NCBI GenBank assembly: GCA_002919305.1
Contig: PKFB01000041.1
Location: forward strand, 62,001 to 126,000
Length of the DNA: 64,000 nucleotides
Reading direction: 5' to 3'
From: Actinomycetales bacterium
Lineage (GTDB): Bacteria > Actinomycetota > Actinomycetes > Mycobacteriales > Micromonosporaceae
Shown: positions 26,065 through 36,008 of the stretch, one piece after another
Layout of the letters: each line of letters opens with the position of its first letter
Position numbering within the stretch: the first letter of the stretch is position 1
Program-made: the position numbers and the translations under genes
The notes under the pieces: model-generated
Seen by the model: only the letters and a program-made list of their open reading frames with translations
Database searches by the model: none
What the model was told of the DNA's origin: nothing

Positions 26065-26631
26065 TTACAGCAGGACAACCTCGTCGTGGAGCCAGTCACA
26101 CCACGCACTCGCCACGGCCGCCCCGCAGTCGATCAGCTCATCGAGCAGCGCGTCATGAACGCCGGGGACCAAGGGGAGCTGCATTTCCGCGTACAGGGAC
26201 AGGTTGCCCCGCTCCGTCGGTTCGCCGACATAGGCCTTCAGGAAACGCCGGGTCTGGTTCCATTCGTTGAAGGCCGCGTACGCGCGGTCAGCGAACTCCG
26301 GCGGCAGGGTGTTATACACGCGGGCGCGGATAACGAGGATCTCGTCATCAGGCCCTTCCAGGGCGAACAGCACCGCGTGCCGTTCCCACATGGCAAGCAG
26401 ATTCCCGTTCTGATCCGTCAGGTACCGGATCTTCAGACGCCGCAGCGACGCCGCGATCCGGTGTCGGGTAACTGGCTGGACCTGAGACGATGACCGGCGG
26501 GCTTCCTGTGTGGGGATCAAGAGTCGCGGGTCATCGACTACCCGCTCCGACGTGGTCTCTTGAGTTGAGTTCTCCTTAGTCGGCTCCTCGGACCGGGAAG
26601 CTCGCGCCTCCCGTCTCCGCCACCACGGCAT
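26065..26631 (-). CDS. YbjN domain-containing protein
   Basis: A 188-residue cytoplasmic protein. The first 55 residues are basic and then Ser/Thr/Glu-rich (MPWWRRREARASR). The rest is a YbjN-type fold: LRRLKIRYLTDQNGNLLAMW, LFALEGPDDEILVIRARVY, EFADRAYAAFNEWNQTRRF and LSLYAEMQLPL. YbjN-like proteins affect stress responses and motility in enterobacteria. In actinobacteria they are common but poorly understood. The ATG at 26631 has GAGGAGCGACAGGC upstream. Confidence 0.75.
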   Translation of the reverse strand: MPWWRRREARASRSEEPTKENSTQETTSERVVDDPRLLIPTQEARRSSSQVQPVTRHRIAASLRRLKIRYLTDQNGNLLAMWERHAVLFALEGPDDEILVIRARVYNTLPPEFADRAYAAFNEWNQTRRFLKAYVGEPTERGNLSLYAEMQLPLVPGVHDALLDELIDCGAAVASAWCDWLHDEVVLL

Positions 26632-26899
26632 GCCTGTCGCTCCTCACTCCTTCCCCCAGCCGTCGATACTCCCTACCCGGGCATCGGCGAGGGTGGGGGG
26701 ACCCCTAGTCGATGCCACGGTGCGGGACCTCATTGGCCTCCGTGGGCGGGAGCAGTTGCGACGCTACCGGTTTGTCGGCGGCGGTGGGCTACTTTTTGTC
26801 GCCGATATCACGACGGGGTAGATCCGATATCGGCCCAATGATCTGAAATATCAATGGAAGAAATACTTCGAGGGGAAGTATCCACTCTCACCCTTGCCC
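26632..26899. other. Intergenic region between the YbjN gene and the 26952-27581 gene
   Basis: No gene is visible. AT-rich sequence between about 26810 and 26880 could contain the promoter of the YbjN gene on the minus strand. The right end is occupied by the terminator of the next gene. Confidence 0.45.
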
Positions 26900-26935
26900 C
26901 TTCGGTCACGGCTCCGCATGGAGCCGTGACCGAAG
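26900..26935 (-). terminator. Perfect 16-bp hairpin after the 26952-27581 gene
   Basis: CTTCGGTCACGGCTCC (26900-26915) and its exact reverse complement (26920-26935) surround a GCAT loop, 17 bases after the stop of the minus-strand gene. No U-run is evident beyond the stem. Confidence 0.7.
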
Positions 26936-26951
26936 CCGGGTCCTCGAACCG

Positions 26952-27581
26952 TCACCTGACGGTGAGCGGGGAGGCTGGGCGGTACCACACCGCCCCGTAG
27001 GTGGCCTCCATACCGAGCCAGGGCCCCGCCTGACGGACCCGTACCGGATCGGCCCCGAGAAACCCCATCCGGACGAGCGCCTGCACCATCCGCAGTGGTA
27101 CCGACGCGACCAGGGTGGGGTCCTTCTCGGAGATCACGGTCATCACGATCTGGTCCAGCAGCGTGTCCCGCAATGCGCGTTCCCCGATCCCCCGCATGGC
27201 GGCTTCCTGAACCGTCCGCGCGGCGGCGGCCGAGACCCGGCGTACCTCCTCGGCAGGGACCTCATCGATCAGAGTGCCGACCCCTAGAGCCGCAGGGGGC
27301 AACGCCGAACGCCACGCGATGTCACACCGGGGTGGGAGCGCGGCGTCACCGCGCTCCAACGCCGCAAGCAGTTCGGCCGCCCGGACCGTGGCGTCGATAT
27401 CCAGCTCCGAACGCACCAGCCGGGTGACCAAAACCCCGAGAGGAAGCCGCGCCCATAGCGCGATCACACCAGGTCGGTGAGGCCGTAACCGCACCAAAGC
27501 GGTGGGATCCAGACGCTCCACCCTGGCCAGGAAAGCGCCCGCGTCGCGGACCCCCGCCGGATCGATCGCACGGGTACGCAC
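26952..27581 (-). CDS. Conserved hypothetical protein
   Basis: A 209-residue soluble protein of unknown function. It begins with GTG (MRTRAIDPAGVRDAGAF). It contains a helix-rich block LARVERLDPTALVRLRPH, an alanine-rich segment with RAAELLAALERGDAALPP, and a C-terminal portion including GPWLGMEATYGAVWYRP that looks conserved. There is no signal peptide, membrane helix or recognisable catalytic motif. It follows the thioesterase gene in the same direction after about 106 bases and ends at a strong hairpin. Good codon bias and its place in a gene run support its reality. Confidence 0.65.
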   Translation of the reverse strand: MRTRAIDPAGVRDAGAFLARVERLDPTALVRLRPHRPGVIALWARLPLGVLVTRLVRSELDIDATVRAAELLAALERGDAALPPRCDIAWRSALPPAALGVGTLIDEVPAEEVRRVSAAAARTVQEAAMRGIGERALRDTLLDQIVMTVISEKDPTLVASVPLRMVQALVRMGFLGADPVRVRQAGPWLGMEATYGAVWYRPASPLTVR

Positions 27582-27687
27582 GGCTCAGCCCACCATCACC
27601 GGCAACGTCGTCACCACATGCCCTCCCAGAACTCACCATCGGCGTTCCTTTTTCAGGAACTGGTGTTCGGGATTCATTTCACCGCTC

Positions 27688-28140
27688 TTACCGGGAGGAG
27701 CCTGAGCCCGCGGCAGACTGGGACGCCGCAGCAGACGCCTCTGTATAAGGCTCCAGGAACGCGCGTTCGGCAGGAGTGAGTCGACGCGGTCGCCGCGCCG
27801 TCAGGTCGTAGGGCACCAGGACCGAACGCGCGCGACTGGCGATCGCACCGTCGTAGAACAGTTCGTAGGCCACGGTGAAAGAGGAGTTACGGACCTCCTC
27901 GACCCACATCTCAATCCGAACCGGGTCACCGTTGTAATCGACCGGCCGCAGATAGTCGATTTCATGACGCGCGATCACCACCCCCTGCGCCAGGGAGGTC
28001 AGGCCGGACCTGGATGCCTCATTGAACATCAACGCCACCCGCGCCTCCTCATAGAGAGTGAGGAAGCGGGCGTTGTTGACATGCCCGAAAGCGTCCAGGT
28101 CCGACCACCGTAGTGGGCAGAGGTACACATAGCGACTCAT
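27688..28140 (-). CDS. Acyl-CoA thioesterase, hot-dog fold (YbgC/4HBT family)
   Basis: A 150-residue single hot-dog domain. The family active-site loop is present as RWSDLDAFGHVNNARFLTLYEEAR, given here in parts: RWSDLDAFGHVNN with the conserved Asp, then the helix with YEEAR. The strands ARHEIDYLRPVDYNGDPV and ARSVLVPYDL complete the fold. It should hydrolyse acyl-CoA thioesters. The C-terminal 20 residues are a Ser/Ala-rich tail. It starts 51 bases after ettA ends, in the same direction. This ettA-thioesterase pairing is common in actinobacteria. Confidence 0.88.
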   Translation of the reverse strand: MSRYVYLCPLRWSDLDAFGHVNNARFLTLYEEARVALMFNEASRSGLTSLAQGVVIARHEIDYLRPVDYNGDPVRIEMWVEEVRNSSFTVAYELFYDGAIASRARSVLVPYDLTARRPRRLTPAERAFLEPYTEASAAASQSAAGSGSSR

Positions 28141-28191
28141 CGTTACGTACGCACTCTCACTGTGTCGTCACGTACCTCATTCCCCATATCC

Positions 28192-29868
28192 TCAGTCGCG
28201 GGTGAGCTTGCGGTACGTAACCCGGTGAGGCCGCGCCGCTTCCGGGCCAAGCCGCTCAATCTTGTTCTTCTCGTAAGCCTCGAAGTTTCCTTCGAACCAG
28301 AACCACTTCGCCGGATTCTCTTCATCGCCCTCCCAAGCCAGGATGTGGGTGGCGATCCGGTCCAGGAACATCCGGTCGTGGCTGGTGATCACGGCGCAAC
28401 CGGGGAAGTTCAGCAACGCGTTCTCCAGACTGGAGAGTGTCTCCACATCGAGGTCGTTCGTGGGCTCGTCCAACAGGAGAACGTTGCCGCCTTGCTTAAG
28501 GGTCAACGCCAAGTTAAGCCGGTTACGCTCCCCACCCGACAACACCCGAGTGGGCTTTTGCTGGTCGGGGCCTTTGAATCCGAAAGCCGCGACGTAGGCA
28601 CGCGAAGGCATCTCGACCTTGCCTACGTTGATGTAGTCCAAGCCGTCGGAGACGACTTCCCAGACCGTCTTGTTGCCATCGAGTCCGGCCCGTATCTGGT
28701 CGACGTAGGAAATATCGACAGTCTCTCCGATACGGATGCTTCCCGAGTCCGGCTTCTCCTGCCCCACCAGCATCTTGAACAGTGTCGTCTTACCGACACC
28801 ATTGGGCCCGATGACGCCCACGATGCCACCCCGTGGGAGGGAAAACGAAAGATTGTCGATAAGGAGCCGGTCTCCAAAGCCCTTGGTCAGGCCCTCAGCT
28901 TCGATGACCAGGTTGCCCAGACGAGGCCCCGGCGGAATCTGAATCTCCTCGAAGTCCAGCTTGCGGGTGGCCTCCGCCTCGGCGACCATCTCCTCGTAAC
29001 GGCCCAGCCTCGCCTTGCTCTTGGCCTGACGCGCCTTGGGGTTGGAGCGCACCCACTCCAACTCCTCAGCCAGACGCTTGCGCAGCTTGGCGTCCTTGCG
29101 GCCCTGGACCTCCAAACGCGCGGCCTTCTTCTCCAGGTAGGTGGAGTAGTTGCCCTGGTAGGGGTAGGCCCGGCCTCGGTCCAGCTCCAGGATCCATTCG
29201 GCGACGTTGTCCAGGAAGTACCGGTCGTGGGTGATCGCGATGACCGTTCCGGCGTACCTGGCCAGGTGCTGCTCCAACCACTGAACGCTCTCAGCGTCGA
29301 GGTGGTTGGTGGGCTCGTCCAGCAGCAACAAGTCCGGCGCTTCCAGCAGCAGCTTGCACAGCGCTACACGACGGCGCTCTCCACCCGACAGGTGCGCGAC
29401 GCTGGCATCCGGCGGCGGGCAACGCAGGGCGTCCATCGCCAACTCCAGCTTGGAATCGATGTCCCAAGCATCGGCGTGATCGAGCTCCTCCTGAAGCTGC
29501 CCCATCTCGGCCATCAACTCGTCGCTGTAGTCAGTGGCCAACCGCTCGGCGATCTCGTTGAAACGGGCGAGTTTGGCCTTGATGTCGGCGACCGCGTCCT
29601 GGATGTTGCCCAGCACGGTCTTGGACTCATCCAGAGGAGGTTCTTGCTGAAGTAGCCCAACGGTGTAACCAGGCATAAGCCTGGCTTCACCGTTACTGGG
29701 TTGGTCCAGTCCCGCCATAATCCGTAGCAGAGTGGACTTACCGGCGCCGTTCGGTCCGACGACACCGATCTTGGCGCCCGGCAGGAACTGGAGTGTCACG
29801 TTATCCAGAACGACCTTGTCACCGTGCGCCTTGCGGGCTCTATCAAGGACATAGATGAACTGCGCCAC
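28192..29868 (-). CDS. ettA: Energy-dependent translational throttle protein EttA (ABC-F)
   Basis: At 558 residues this is a standard EttA, a soluble ABC-F ATPase that binds the ribosomal E site and gates early elongation according to the ATP/ADP ratio. Two ABC domains are visible: Walker A GPNGAGKST (about 38-46) with signature LSGGERRRVALC and Walker B LLLDEPTN, then Walker A GPNGVGKTT with LSGGERNRLNLAL and LLLDEPTNDLD. The arm and linker regions of the family are present. GTG 29868 has GGAGGAGCACCGACC in front. It is the first gene of the run toward the thioesterase. Confidence 0.96.
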   Translation of the reverse strand: MAQFIYVLDRARKAHGDKVVLDNVTLQFLPGAKIGVVGPNGAGKSTLLRIMAGLDQPSNGEARLMPGYTVGLLQQEPPLDESKTVLGNIQDAVADIKAKLARFNEIAERLATDYSDELMAEMGQLQEELDHADAWDIDSKLELAMDALRCPPPDASVAHLSGGERRRVALCKLLLEAPDLLLLDEPTNHLDAESVQWLEQHLARYAGTVIAITHDRYFLDNVAEWILELDRGRAYPYQGNYSTYLEKKAARLEVQGRKDAKLRKRLAEELEWVRSNPKARQAKSKARLGRYEEMVAEAEATRKLDFEEIQIPPGPRLGNLVIEAEGLTKGFGDRLLIDNLSFSLPRGGIVGVIGPNGVGKTTLFKMLVGQEKPDSGSIRIGETVDISYVDQIRAGLDGNKTVWEVVSDGLDYINVGKVEMPSRAYVAAFGFKGPDQQKPTRVLSGGERNRLNLALTLKQGGNVLLLDEPTNDLDVETLSSLENALLNFPGCAVITSHDRMFLDRIATHILAWEGDEENPAKWFWFEGNFEAYEKNKIERLGPEAARPHRVTYRKLTRD

Positions 29869-30343
29869 GGTCGGTGCTCCTCCGAAACAGCGGATGAGGA
29901 TGGTTGGCTCGGCTTGACGTCCAACAGTGAGAACACGGCTTGTGAAAGTCTGAGGGAGTACGCCAGAACCGTACGGTAGCAGTGGCGTCTCGGGTGTCCT
30001 CAGCCTCGAGGTTCAATCCTCCCAGGTGGCTGGGTATTCCCTTACAGCGCCCCTGCCTCTGGACATTCCGGGAGCATCATCGACACGCCCGATCCATATG
30101 ACACGCCGAACACACCAAGCACACTACCGACCGTATCGATAGCCGTGATCGACCTATTGAGAACAAGAATGTACTGATTGTGACTTCGATCTCATCAAGA
30201 GCGAACTTCCCCTATCAGTACCCTCATCCAAGAGGAGTCTCCTTCCTAGGCTTGGAGCCCCAGGAATGGACGCTGGCAGTCCTCGCAGAGGTTCACGGAC
30301 CCCGAGACCCACTCGGCGCCCGATAGAAGGAGGCGGAACAGGC
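29869..30343. other. Divergent promoter region between ettA and otsA
   Basis: About 475 bases with no supported gene. It must contain the ettA promoter (minus) and the otsA promoter (plus). An 8-bp inverted repeat, GTACTGAT (30171-30178) and ATCAGTAC (30214-30221), spans 35 bases of AT-richer sequence upstream of otsA and may mark a regulatory structure. Confidence 0.4.
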
Positions 30344-31879
30344 GTGGCGGGACGTAGTTCGTTCGTCGTGGTCGCTAACCGGTTGCCCGTGGACTCGGTC
30401 ACAACGCCAGACGGGCGACAGGAATGGCGACGCAGCCCTGGCGGGCTTGTCACCGCGCTACATCCGATTATGCGCGCGGAGGGGGGAACGTGGATCGGTT
30501 GGGCGGGTGGTACAGGGCCAGCGCCCCGCCCCTTTGAGTTGGACGGGATTTGGCTACACCCGGTTCCACTCTCCGAGGACGATGTGGCCCACTACTACGA
30601 AGGATTCTCCAACGCGTCGCTGTGGCCCCTGTATCACGACGCGGTTGAGCACCCCGTGTTCCGACGGCGCTGGTGGGATGCGTACGTCCGGGTCAATGAA
30701 CGTTTCGCCGCCGCGGCGGCATCAACAGCCGCCGAAGGAGCGGTGGTGTGGGTTCAGGACTATCAACTTCAACTGGTCCCCGGAATGCTCCGGGCCGCCC
30801 GCCCAGATCTGAAAATTGGATTCTTCCTTCATATTCCGTTCCCGCCTGTTGAACTGTTTATGCAACTGCCGCGGCGGGCAGAGATCATGCGAGGACTGTT
30901 GGGGGCCGATCTGGTGGGATTCCAGCGCCCCTTGGCCGCACAGAACTTCCTGCGGTTGTCCCGTCACCTTTTGGGACTGCGTCCTAAAGGCGCCGAGGTA
31001 GAGGTCGACGGCCGTAAGGTTCGGGCGGCCGCATTCCCCATTTCTATCGACACCGCCGAGATGGAGGCCCTCGCCTCCAGTGAAGCGGTCCGCTCTCGGG
31101 CGAAAGAAATCCGCGCTGAGCTGGGTGACCCTGAGTGCCTGATCCTGGGCGTGGACCGCTTGGACTACACCAAGGGCATCGAACATCGTCTACAGGCGTA
31201 CCGGGAGCTGCTGGCCGAGGGTCGGCTGACGGTGCCGGAGACGGTCATGGTGCAGGTAGCCACTCCGAGTCGGGAACGAGTGGAGCACTACCGAGCCTTG
31301 AGGGAGAACGTTGAGCGTCAGGTGGGGCGCATCAACGGTGAGTTCGGGAAGGTCGGGATTCCCGCCGTGCACTACCTGCACCAGTCCTACAGCCGAGCCG
31401 AGTTGGCCGCCCTGTACAGTGCTGCGGACGTCATGATGGTCACACCGTTGCGGGATGGCATGAACCTGGTCGCGAAGGAGTACGTGGCAGCGCGCACCGA
31501 CCTGGGTGGCGCTCTCGTGCTGAGTGAATTCGCTGGTGCCGCCGGCGAGTTGCGGCAGGCATTTCTGGTCAACCCGCACGATCTGGATGGCCTGAAGGAC
31601 GCTTTGCTACGAGCGGTCACCGTTGAGCCCGCGGAGGCTTCCCGCAGGATGCGGACGATGCGCCGCTTCCTGCGAAGCCACGACGTCAAGAACTGGGCTA
31701 GGAGCTTTCTCACGGCCTTGGGGGTGCCGGAGGCCGCGTCCACCCTGGACGCAAGCGGCGTCACTGGCCCAAGCTATAGGCACGACGGTGCCGCACAAAG
31801 TAGTGCGACGAGTGGTGCCATTGGCGGCTCCACCGTCGATTCACCAAAACCCAGTGCTGGCGGGGAGCCCTCGGCATGA
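30344..31879 (+). CDS. otsA: Alpha,alpha-trehalose-phosphate synthase (UDP-forming)
   Basis: OtsA joins UDP-glucose and glucose-6-phosphate into trehalose-6-phosphate. The protein (about 511 residues) has the GT20 motifs [19 protein letters not shown], the catalytic loop [23 protein letters not shown], the phosphate/UDP-binding [10 protein letters not shown] and [11 protein letters not shown] Ser/Thr/Gly-rich tail of about 40 residues follows the catalytic core. GTG 30344 has GGAGG ten bases upstream; an ATG at 30266 is open but adds a Pro/Arg-rich stretch without a ribosome binding site. Its stop overlaps the start of the otsB-GH15 fusion by four bases, so the two are coupled. Confidence 0.95.
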   Translation: MAGRSSFVVVANRLPVDSVTTPDGRQEWRRSPGGLVTALHPIMRAEGGTWIGWAGGTGPAPRPFELDGIWLHPVPLSEDDVAHYYEGFSNASLWPLYHDAVEHPVFRRRWWDAYVRVNERFAAAAASTAAEGAVVWVQDYQLQLVPGMLRAARPDLKIGFFLHIPFPPVELFMQLPRRAEIMRGLLGADLVGFQRPLAAQNFLRLSRHLLGLRPKGAEVEVDGRKVRAAAFPISIDTAEMEALASSEAVRSRAKEIRAELGDPECLILGVDRLDYTKGIEHRLQAYRELLAEGRLTVPETVMVQVATPSRERVEHYRALRENVERQVGRINGEFGKVGIPAVHYLHQSYSRAELAALYSAADVMMVTPLRDGMNLVAKEYVAARTDLGGALVLSEFAGAAGELRQAFLVNPHDLDGLKDALLRAVTVEPAEASRRMRTMRRFLRSHDVKNWARSFLTALGVPEAASTLDASGVTGPSYRHDGAAQSSATSGAIGGSTVDSPKPSAGGEPSA

Positions 31880-34449
31880 CAATCGTTGATCTGGCCGCGC
31901 CCTTCAGCGCGGAACTTCGTGGTGCGCTCACGCAGCTTGCGCGTACTCCACAGTTGCTGGTCGCCTGTGACTACGACGGGACGCTGGCCCCGATCGTGGA
32001 AGACCCCACCCAAGCGGTACCGCTTCCTGAGACCGTGGCGGCGCTGCGTGCATTGGCGACCCTTCCCCAGACCAACGTCGCGGTCATCTCTGGCCGTGCG
32101 CTACGCGATCTGGCCGCGCTGTCACGCCTACCCAGTGAGATCCACCTGGTGGGTAGCCACGGTTCAGAGTTCGACGTGGGCTTCGTCCACAAGCTCTCCC
32201 CGGAAGTCACCGCCCTACGTGACCGGCTGATCAGCACCCTCACCAGCCTGGTGCGAGGCCGTGAGGGGGTACGCCTAGAGATCAAGCCCGCAAGCGTCGC
32301 GGTCCACACTCGGGGTGCCCCCCGTGATGTGGCCGCCATCGTGCAGCGGGCAGTCCGCACCGGCCCAGCCACCTGGGACGGTATGCAGGTGACCGAGGGC
32401 AAAGAGGTCATCGAGCTTTCGGTCATACCCACCAATAAGGGTAAGGCGCTGGAGGCCCTGCGGCTTCAGTTCAACCCGAGCGCGGTTATCTACCTCGGTG
32501 ATGACGTCACCGACGAGAACGCGTTCGCGATCCTGCACGGCCCAGACATCGCTGTGAAGGTCGGCAGCGGCCCCACCCGAGCTCCTCACCGGGTAGCCAG
32601 CCCGGTCGAGGTGGCTCAACTGCTCGGCATGCTGCTGGAGACCCGTCGCAAGTGGCTCTATGGCGAGCGGTCGGTGCCGATCGAGCGGCACTCGATGCTG
32701 GCCAACGGGCGTAATGTGGCGTTGGTCACTCCAGACGCCAAGATCACCTGGATGTGTCATCCCAAACCGGATTCGTCGGCGATATTCGCCGACCTGCTGG
32801 GAGGGACACCGGCCGGTTACTTCGCGGTGTTTCCCGAGCGCAACAGCCGCCCTCTGGGGCAGCGTTACCGGCCAGGCACCATGACCCTGGAGACCCGTTG
32901 GTCCAGCCTGACGGTGACCGACTGGCTGGCCCATGAGGACGAACCGGGTCAGACCACACTGATCCGGCGTTTGACCGGCCGGGGACGGGCACAGATCGAG
33001 TTCTGTCCGCGCCCGGAGTTCGGTCAGATGCCCACCTCGCTCAAGCCTCAGCCGGGTGGCTTGGCGGTGCTCGGCTCCAACGAGCCGATCGCCCTGTACT
33101 CCCCCGATGTGACGTGGCAGCTGGAGACTTCCGGCACGAGTCAAATGGCGACCGCGGTCGTCGACTTGGACGCTCTCGGCGGTTCCTTGGTGCTGGAGCT
33201 GCGCTGCGGCACCGACAGCCTGGCCCCTCCGAAACTCACTGTCGAGCAGCGTCTGGACAACGCCGAGCGGTACTGGCGTGATTGGCTGAGCACGCTGCGT
33301 CTACCTTCCGTCGCTCACGGCGAGGTGGCCCGCAGCGCCCTCGTCCTGAAGGGCCTGGTGTACCAGCCCACCGGCGCCATCCTCGCCGCCGCGACCACCT
33401 CCCTACCGGAGGAGCTGGGCGGAGTCCGTAACTGGGACTACCGCTACTGCTGGTTGCGGGACGCCGCGATGACCGCGCGGGTCCTGGTCGACCTGGGGTC
33501 GCTGCGCGAGGCGGACGAGCTTCTGAAATGGATCGCCGGGGTGATCGAACGTACCGGCGGTCACCCGGAGTGGCTGCACCCCTTGTACACAATCGACGGA
33601 TTGCCTCTGGGGCCGGAGGCCGTCATCGAGACATTGCCCGGTTACGCGGGGAGCCGGCCGGTACGCGTGGGTAACGCCGCTAACCGGCAGGTTCAGCTCG
33701 ACGTTTTCGGTCCGATCGCCGACCTGGTCGCCGCGGTCGCTGACGCGCGGGGTGCGCTGACCGACTTCGAGCGTGGTGTGGTCGAGGCGATGGTGGAGGC
33801 GGTCAGCCGTCGGTGGCATGAGCCCGACCACGGTCTGTGGGAGCCCAGACTGCCGCCGCGCCACCACGTGTACTCCAAGGTGATGTGCTGGCTGACCGTG
33901 GACCGCGCCATTTACCTGGGTGAGAGGCACGGGATGGCAATCCAGCCCGGCTGGCGGGAGCTGCGCGACAAGATCGCCGAGGATGTACTCACCAACGGCT
34001 GGAACGACACCGTGAAGGCGTACACCGCGGCCTACGACGGCGACGACCTGGATGCGGCGTCGCTGTGGGTGGGGCTGTCGGGTCTGCTCCCGGACAACGA
34101 TGAGCGGTTCGAGTCCACGGTGCTGGCGATCGAGTCGGAGCTGCGCAGCGGGCCCACCGTGTACCGCTACAACTCCGACGACGGCCTGCCTGGCGTGGAG
34201 GGTGGCTTCCACATCTGTGCCGCCTGGCTGGTGGAGGCGTACCTGCGGACCGGACGACGCGCCGACGCCGAGGAGTTGTTCCAGCAGATCCTGGACTGCG
34301 CTGGCCCGACCGGCCTGCTCCCCGAGCAATACGACCCGGCCACGGAGCACGGCCTGGGCAACCACCCGCAGGCGTACAGCCACCTCGGCTTGATCCGGTG
34401 TGCGCTCCTGCTTGACCAGACTGCTGCGGCGGACCGCCAGCAGTCCTGA
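31876..34449 (+). CDS. Fusion of trehalose-6-phosphate phosphatase (OtsB) and GH15 trehalase/glucoamylase
   Basis: The 857-residue protein joins two enzymes. Residues 1 to about 260 are a HAD-type trehalose phosphatase with motif [10 protein letters not shown], motif [17 protein letters not shown] and the metal motif [10 protein letters not shown]. From about residue 275 onward it is a GH15-type catalytic protein. An N-terminal beta-sandwich ([37 protein letters not shown]) leads to the (alpha/alpha)6 barrel with [16 protein letters not shown] and [17 protein letters not shown]. The second part matches the GH15 trehalases known from mycobacteria, which hydrolyse trehalose. It could instead act on other alpha-glucosides. 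The ATG overlaps the otsA stop. A terminator follows. Confidence 0.9.
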   Translation: MTIVDLAAPFSAELRGALTQLARTPQLLVACDYDGTLAPIVEDPTQAVPLPETVAALRALATLPQTNVAVISGRALRDLAALSRLPSEIHLVGSHGSEFDVGFVHKLSPEVTALRDRLISTLTSLVRGREGVRLEIKPASVAVHTRGAPRDVAAIVQRAVRTGPATWDGMQVTEGKEVIELSVIPTNKGKALEALRLQFNPSAVIYLGDDVTDENAFAILHGPDIAVKVGSGPTRAPHRVASPVEVAQLLGMLLETRRKWLYGERSVPIERHSMLANGRNVALVTPDAKITWMCHPKPDSSAIFADLLGGTPAGYFAVFPERNSRPLGQRYRPGTMTLETRWSSLTVTDWLAHEDEPGQTTLIRRLTGRGRAQIEFCPRPEFGQMPTSLKPQPGGLAVLGSNEPIALYSPDVTWQLETSGTSQMATAVVDLDALGGSLVLELRCGTDSLAPPKLTVEQRLDNAERYWRDWLSTLRLPSVAHGEVARSALVLKGLVYQPTGAILAAATTSLPEELGGVRNWDYRYCWLRDAAMTARVLVDLGSLREADELLKWIAGVIERTGGHPEWLHPLYTIDGLPLGPEAVIETLPGYAGSRPVRVGNAANRQVQLDVFGPIADLVAAVADARGALTDFERGVVEAMVEAVSRRWHEPDHGLWEPRLPPRHHVYSKVMCWLTVDRAIYLGERHGMAIQPGWRELRDKIAEDVLTNGWNDTVKAYTAAYDGDDLDAASLWVGLSGLLPDNDERFESTVLAIESELRSGPTVYRYNSDDGLPGVEGGFHICAAWLVEAYLRTGRRADAEELFQQILDCAGPTGLLPEQYDPATEHGLGNHPQAYSHLGLIRCALLLDQTAAADRQQS

Positions 34450-34493
34450 TCCTGCCTGAGAAACCCGCCCTTCTGACGCGGGCGCGGAACGTG

Positions 34494-34542
34494 CGGCGCG
34501 GATCCTGTCTTACGTCACAGGATCCGCGCCGTGGCGTTTTCG
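34494..34542 (+). terminator. Terminator of the otsA operon
   Basis: CGGCGCGGATCCTGT (34494-34508) and ACAGGATCCGCGCCG (34517-34531) form a perfect 15-bp stem with an eight-base loop, followed by TGGCGTTTTCGG, which contains a T-run. Confidence 0.8.
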
Positions 34543-34647
34543 GGTCAGTGTTCGCCGTCTGCGGCTCGGTGCTCCTCACCGCCCTGCGGCCAGTTCACGC
34601 CTGGCCGCAGCCCGCGCGGCGCAGATTTTGCACCTTATGGCCGCATT

Positions 34648-34702
34648 GACGTCGCGGTCATCGACGTCGCGAAACGTCACGTCGATTGACGTCACGTCGC
34701 GG
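34648..34702. repeat. Cluster of GACGTC-containing short repeats after cysG
   Basis: GACGTCGCG occurs at 34648-34656 and 34663-34671. Related ACGTCACGTCG (34674-34684) and GACGTCACGTCGCGG (34688-34702) follow. The last copy overlaps the cysG stop codon region. The GACGTC core is self-complementary, so the cluster can form alternative hairpins. A role is not known. Confidence 0.5.
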
Positions 34703-36008
34703 CTTGGGGTGCGTCCCCACCAGCCTGACTATCGGGTAGCAACGCCGCTACCTCACCGATCACGATGATGGCGGGTGGCCGAATCCCCTGCCTGGTAACC
34801 ACCTCCGCGATATCGCCGAGAGTCGCGCGTACCACTCGTTGATGTGAGGTGGTGCCCTCCTGAATAGCGACCGCTGGCGTGGCGGAGGAACGTCCCGCCG
34901 CCTGCAGCGCCTGAGTGATCGCCGGCAGGTTTTCCACCGCCATCATCAGCACGACGGTGCCACGGAGCCGTCCCAGCGCGTGCCAGTCGACCAGGGAGCG
35001 GGGATCGCCGGGCGGCACGTGCCCTGAGACGATCACCACCTCATGGCTCACGCCCCGCTGGGTCACCGGGATACCCGCCACCCCTGGGACGGCGATCGGA
35101 CTGGTGACCCCAGGGACGACCTCGACCGGGACACCCGCTTCCAGACAAGCCAGCAGTTCCTCCCCTCCCCGACCGAACAGGAAGGGATCCCCGCCTTTGA
35201 GGCGGACCACGAACTTCCCGGCCAGTGCCTGTTCCACCAGCAGACGGTTGATCTCCTCCTGGGCCATTGCCCGCCCATAAGGCAGTTTCGAGGCATCGAT
35301 GACCGTCACATCGGAGGAGAGCTCGTCCAGCAGGACCCGCGGGCCGAGCCGGTCGGCGATCACCACTTCGGCGCGGGACAACAGCCAGCGTCCGCGGACC
35401 GTCATCAGATCCGGATCCCCTGGGCCCGCCCCGACTAAGGCCACACCAGGCACCGGGAGCGCCTGTGCGGGACGGAACACTCCCTGCCGTGCCGTCTCCG
35501 GCTCCCGGAACCGTGGCGCGTCCAAGGTGCCGTCGGAGAGCCGTTCGGCGATCGCGTCCCGGAGCGCGGCGGAGCGTCGCGGGTCACGGCCGCCGAACAC
35601 CGCCACGGTCACCTGGTCGTGGCGAGCGACGGCGGGGGTCCAGGCGGTGGCGGCCAGGGCGTCATCCGCGCGGACACAGAAGATCCGATGCTTGTCGGCC
35701 GCGGCTGATACCGCCTGGTTCACGGCGGGCTCGTCGGTCGCGGCCAGCACCAGCCAGGCGTCCTCGACATCGGATTCTGTAAATGGGCGGGCCCGCCACT
35801 CCAGGCGCCCGGCGCGGGCCAAGTCTTCCAATCCGGGCGTCACCGACGGTGAAACCAACACCACCTGTGCCCCGGCGGCCAGCAACGCTGGGACCCTCCG
35901 CCCGGCTACCGTCCCGCCTCCGACGACCAGGACCGTGCGTCCTTCCAGGCGCAGCCCCAGTGGATACAGCGGAACGCTCCCCGTCTTCCCGGCTTCCTGG
36001 CTACTCAT
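34692..36008 (-). CDS. cysG: Bifunctional siroheme synthase: precorrin-2 dehydrogenase/ferrochelatase plus uroporphyrinogen-III C-methyltransferase
   Basis: About 438 residues. The N-terminal third is the NAD-binding precorrin-2 dehydrogenase domain (LYPLGLRLEGRTVLVVGGG, TVAGRRVPALLAAGAQVVLV). From about residue 200 the SAM-dependent methyltransferase follows (VALVGAGPGDPDLMTVRG, ADRLGPRVLLDEL, VVRLKGGDPFLFGRGGEE, VPGVTSPIAVPGVAGIPVTQRG and the final REGT-like IQEGTTSHQR). It converts uroporphyrinogen III to precorrin-2 and on toward siroheme, with precorrin-2 also entering cobalamin synthesis. ATG 36008 has GGAGGAGAAGC upstream; the open frame continues to 36194 without a site. It overlaps the CobC-like gene by eight bases. 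Confidence 0.93.
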   Translation of the reverse strand: MSSQEAGKTGSVPLYPLGLRLEGRTVLVVGGGTVAGRRVPALLAAGAQVVLVSPSVTPGLEDLARAGRLEWRARPFTESDVEDAWLVLAATDEPAVNQAVSAAADKHRIFCVRADDALAATAWTPAVARHDQVTVAVFGGRDPRRSAALRDAIAERLSDGTLDAPRFREPETARQGVFRPAQALPVPGVALVGAGPGDPDLMTVRGRWLLSRAEVVIADRLGPRVLLDELSSDVTVIDASKLPYGRAMAQEEINRLLVEQALAGKFVVRLKGGDPFLFGRGGEELLACLEAGVPVEVVPGVTSPIAVPGVAGIPVTQRGVSHEVVIVSGHVPPGDPRSLVDWHALGRLRGTVVLMMAVENLPAITQALQAAGRSSATPAVAIQEGTTSHQRVVRATLGDIAEVVTRQGIRPPAIIVIGEVAALLPDSQAGGDAPQAAT

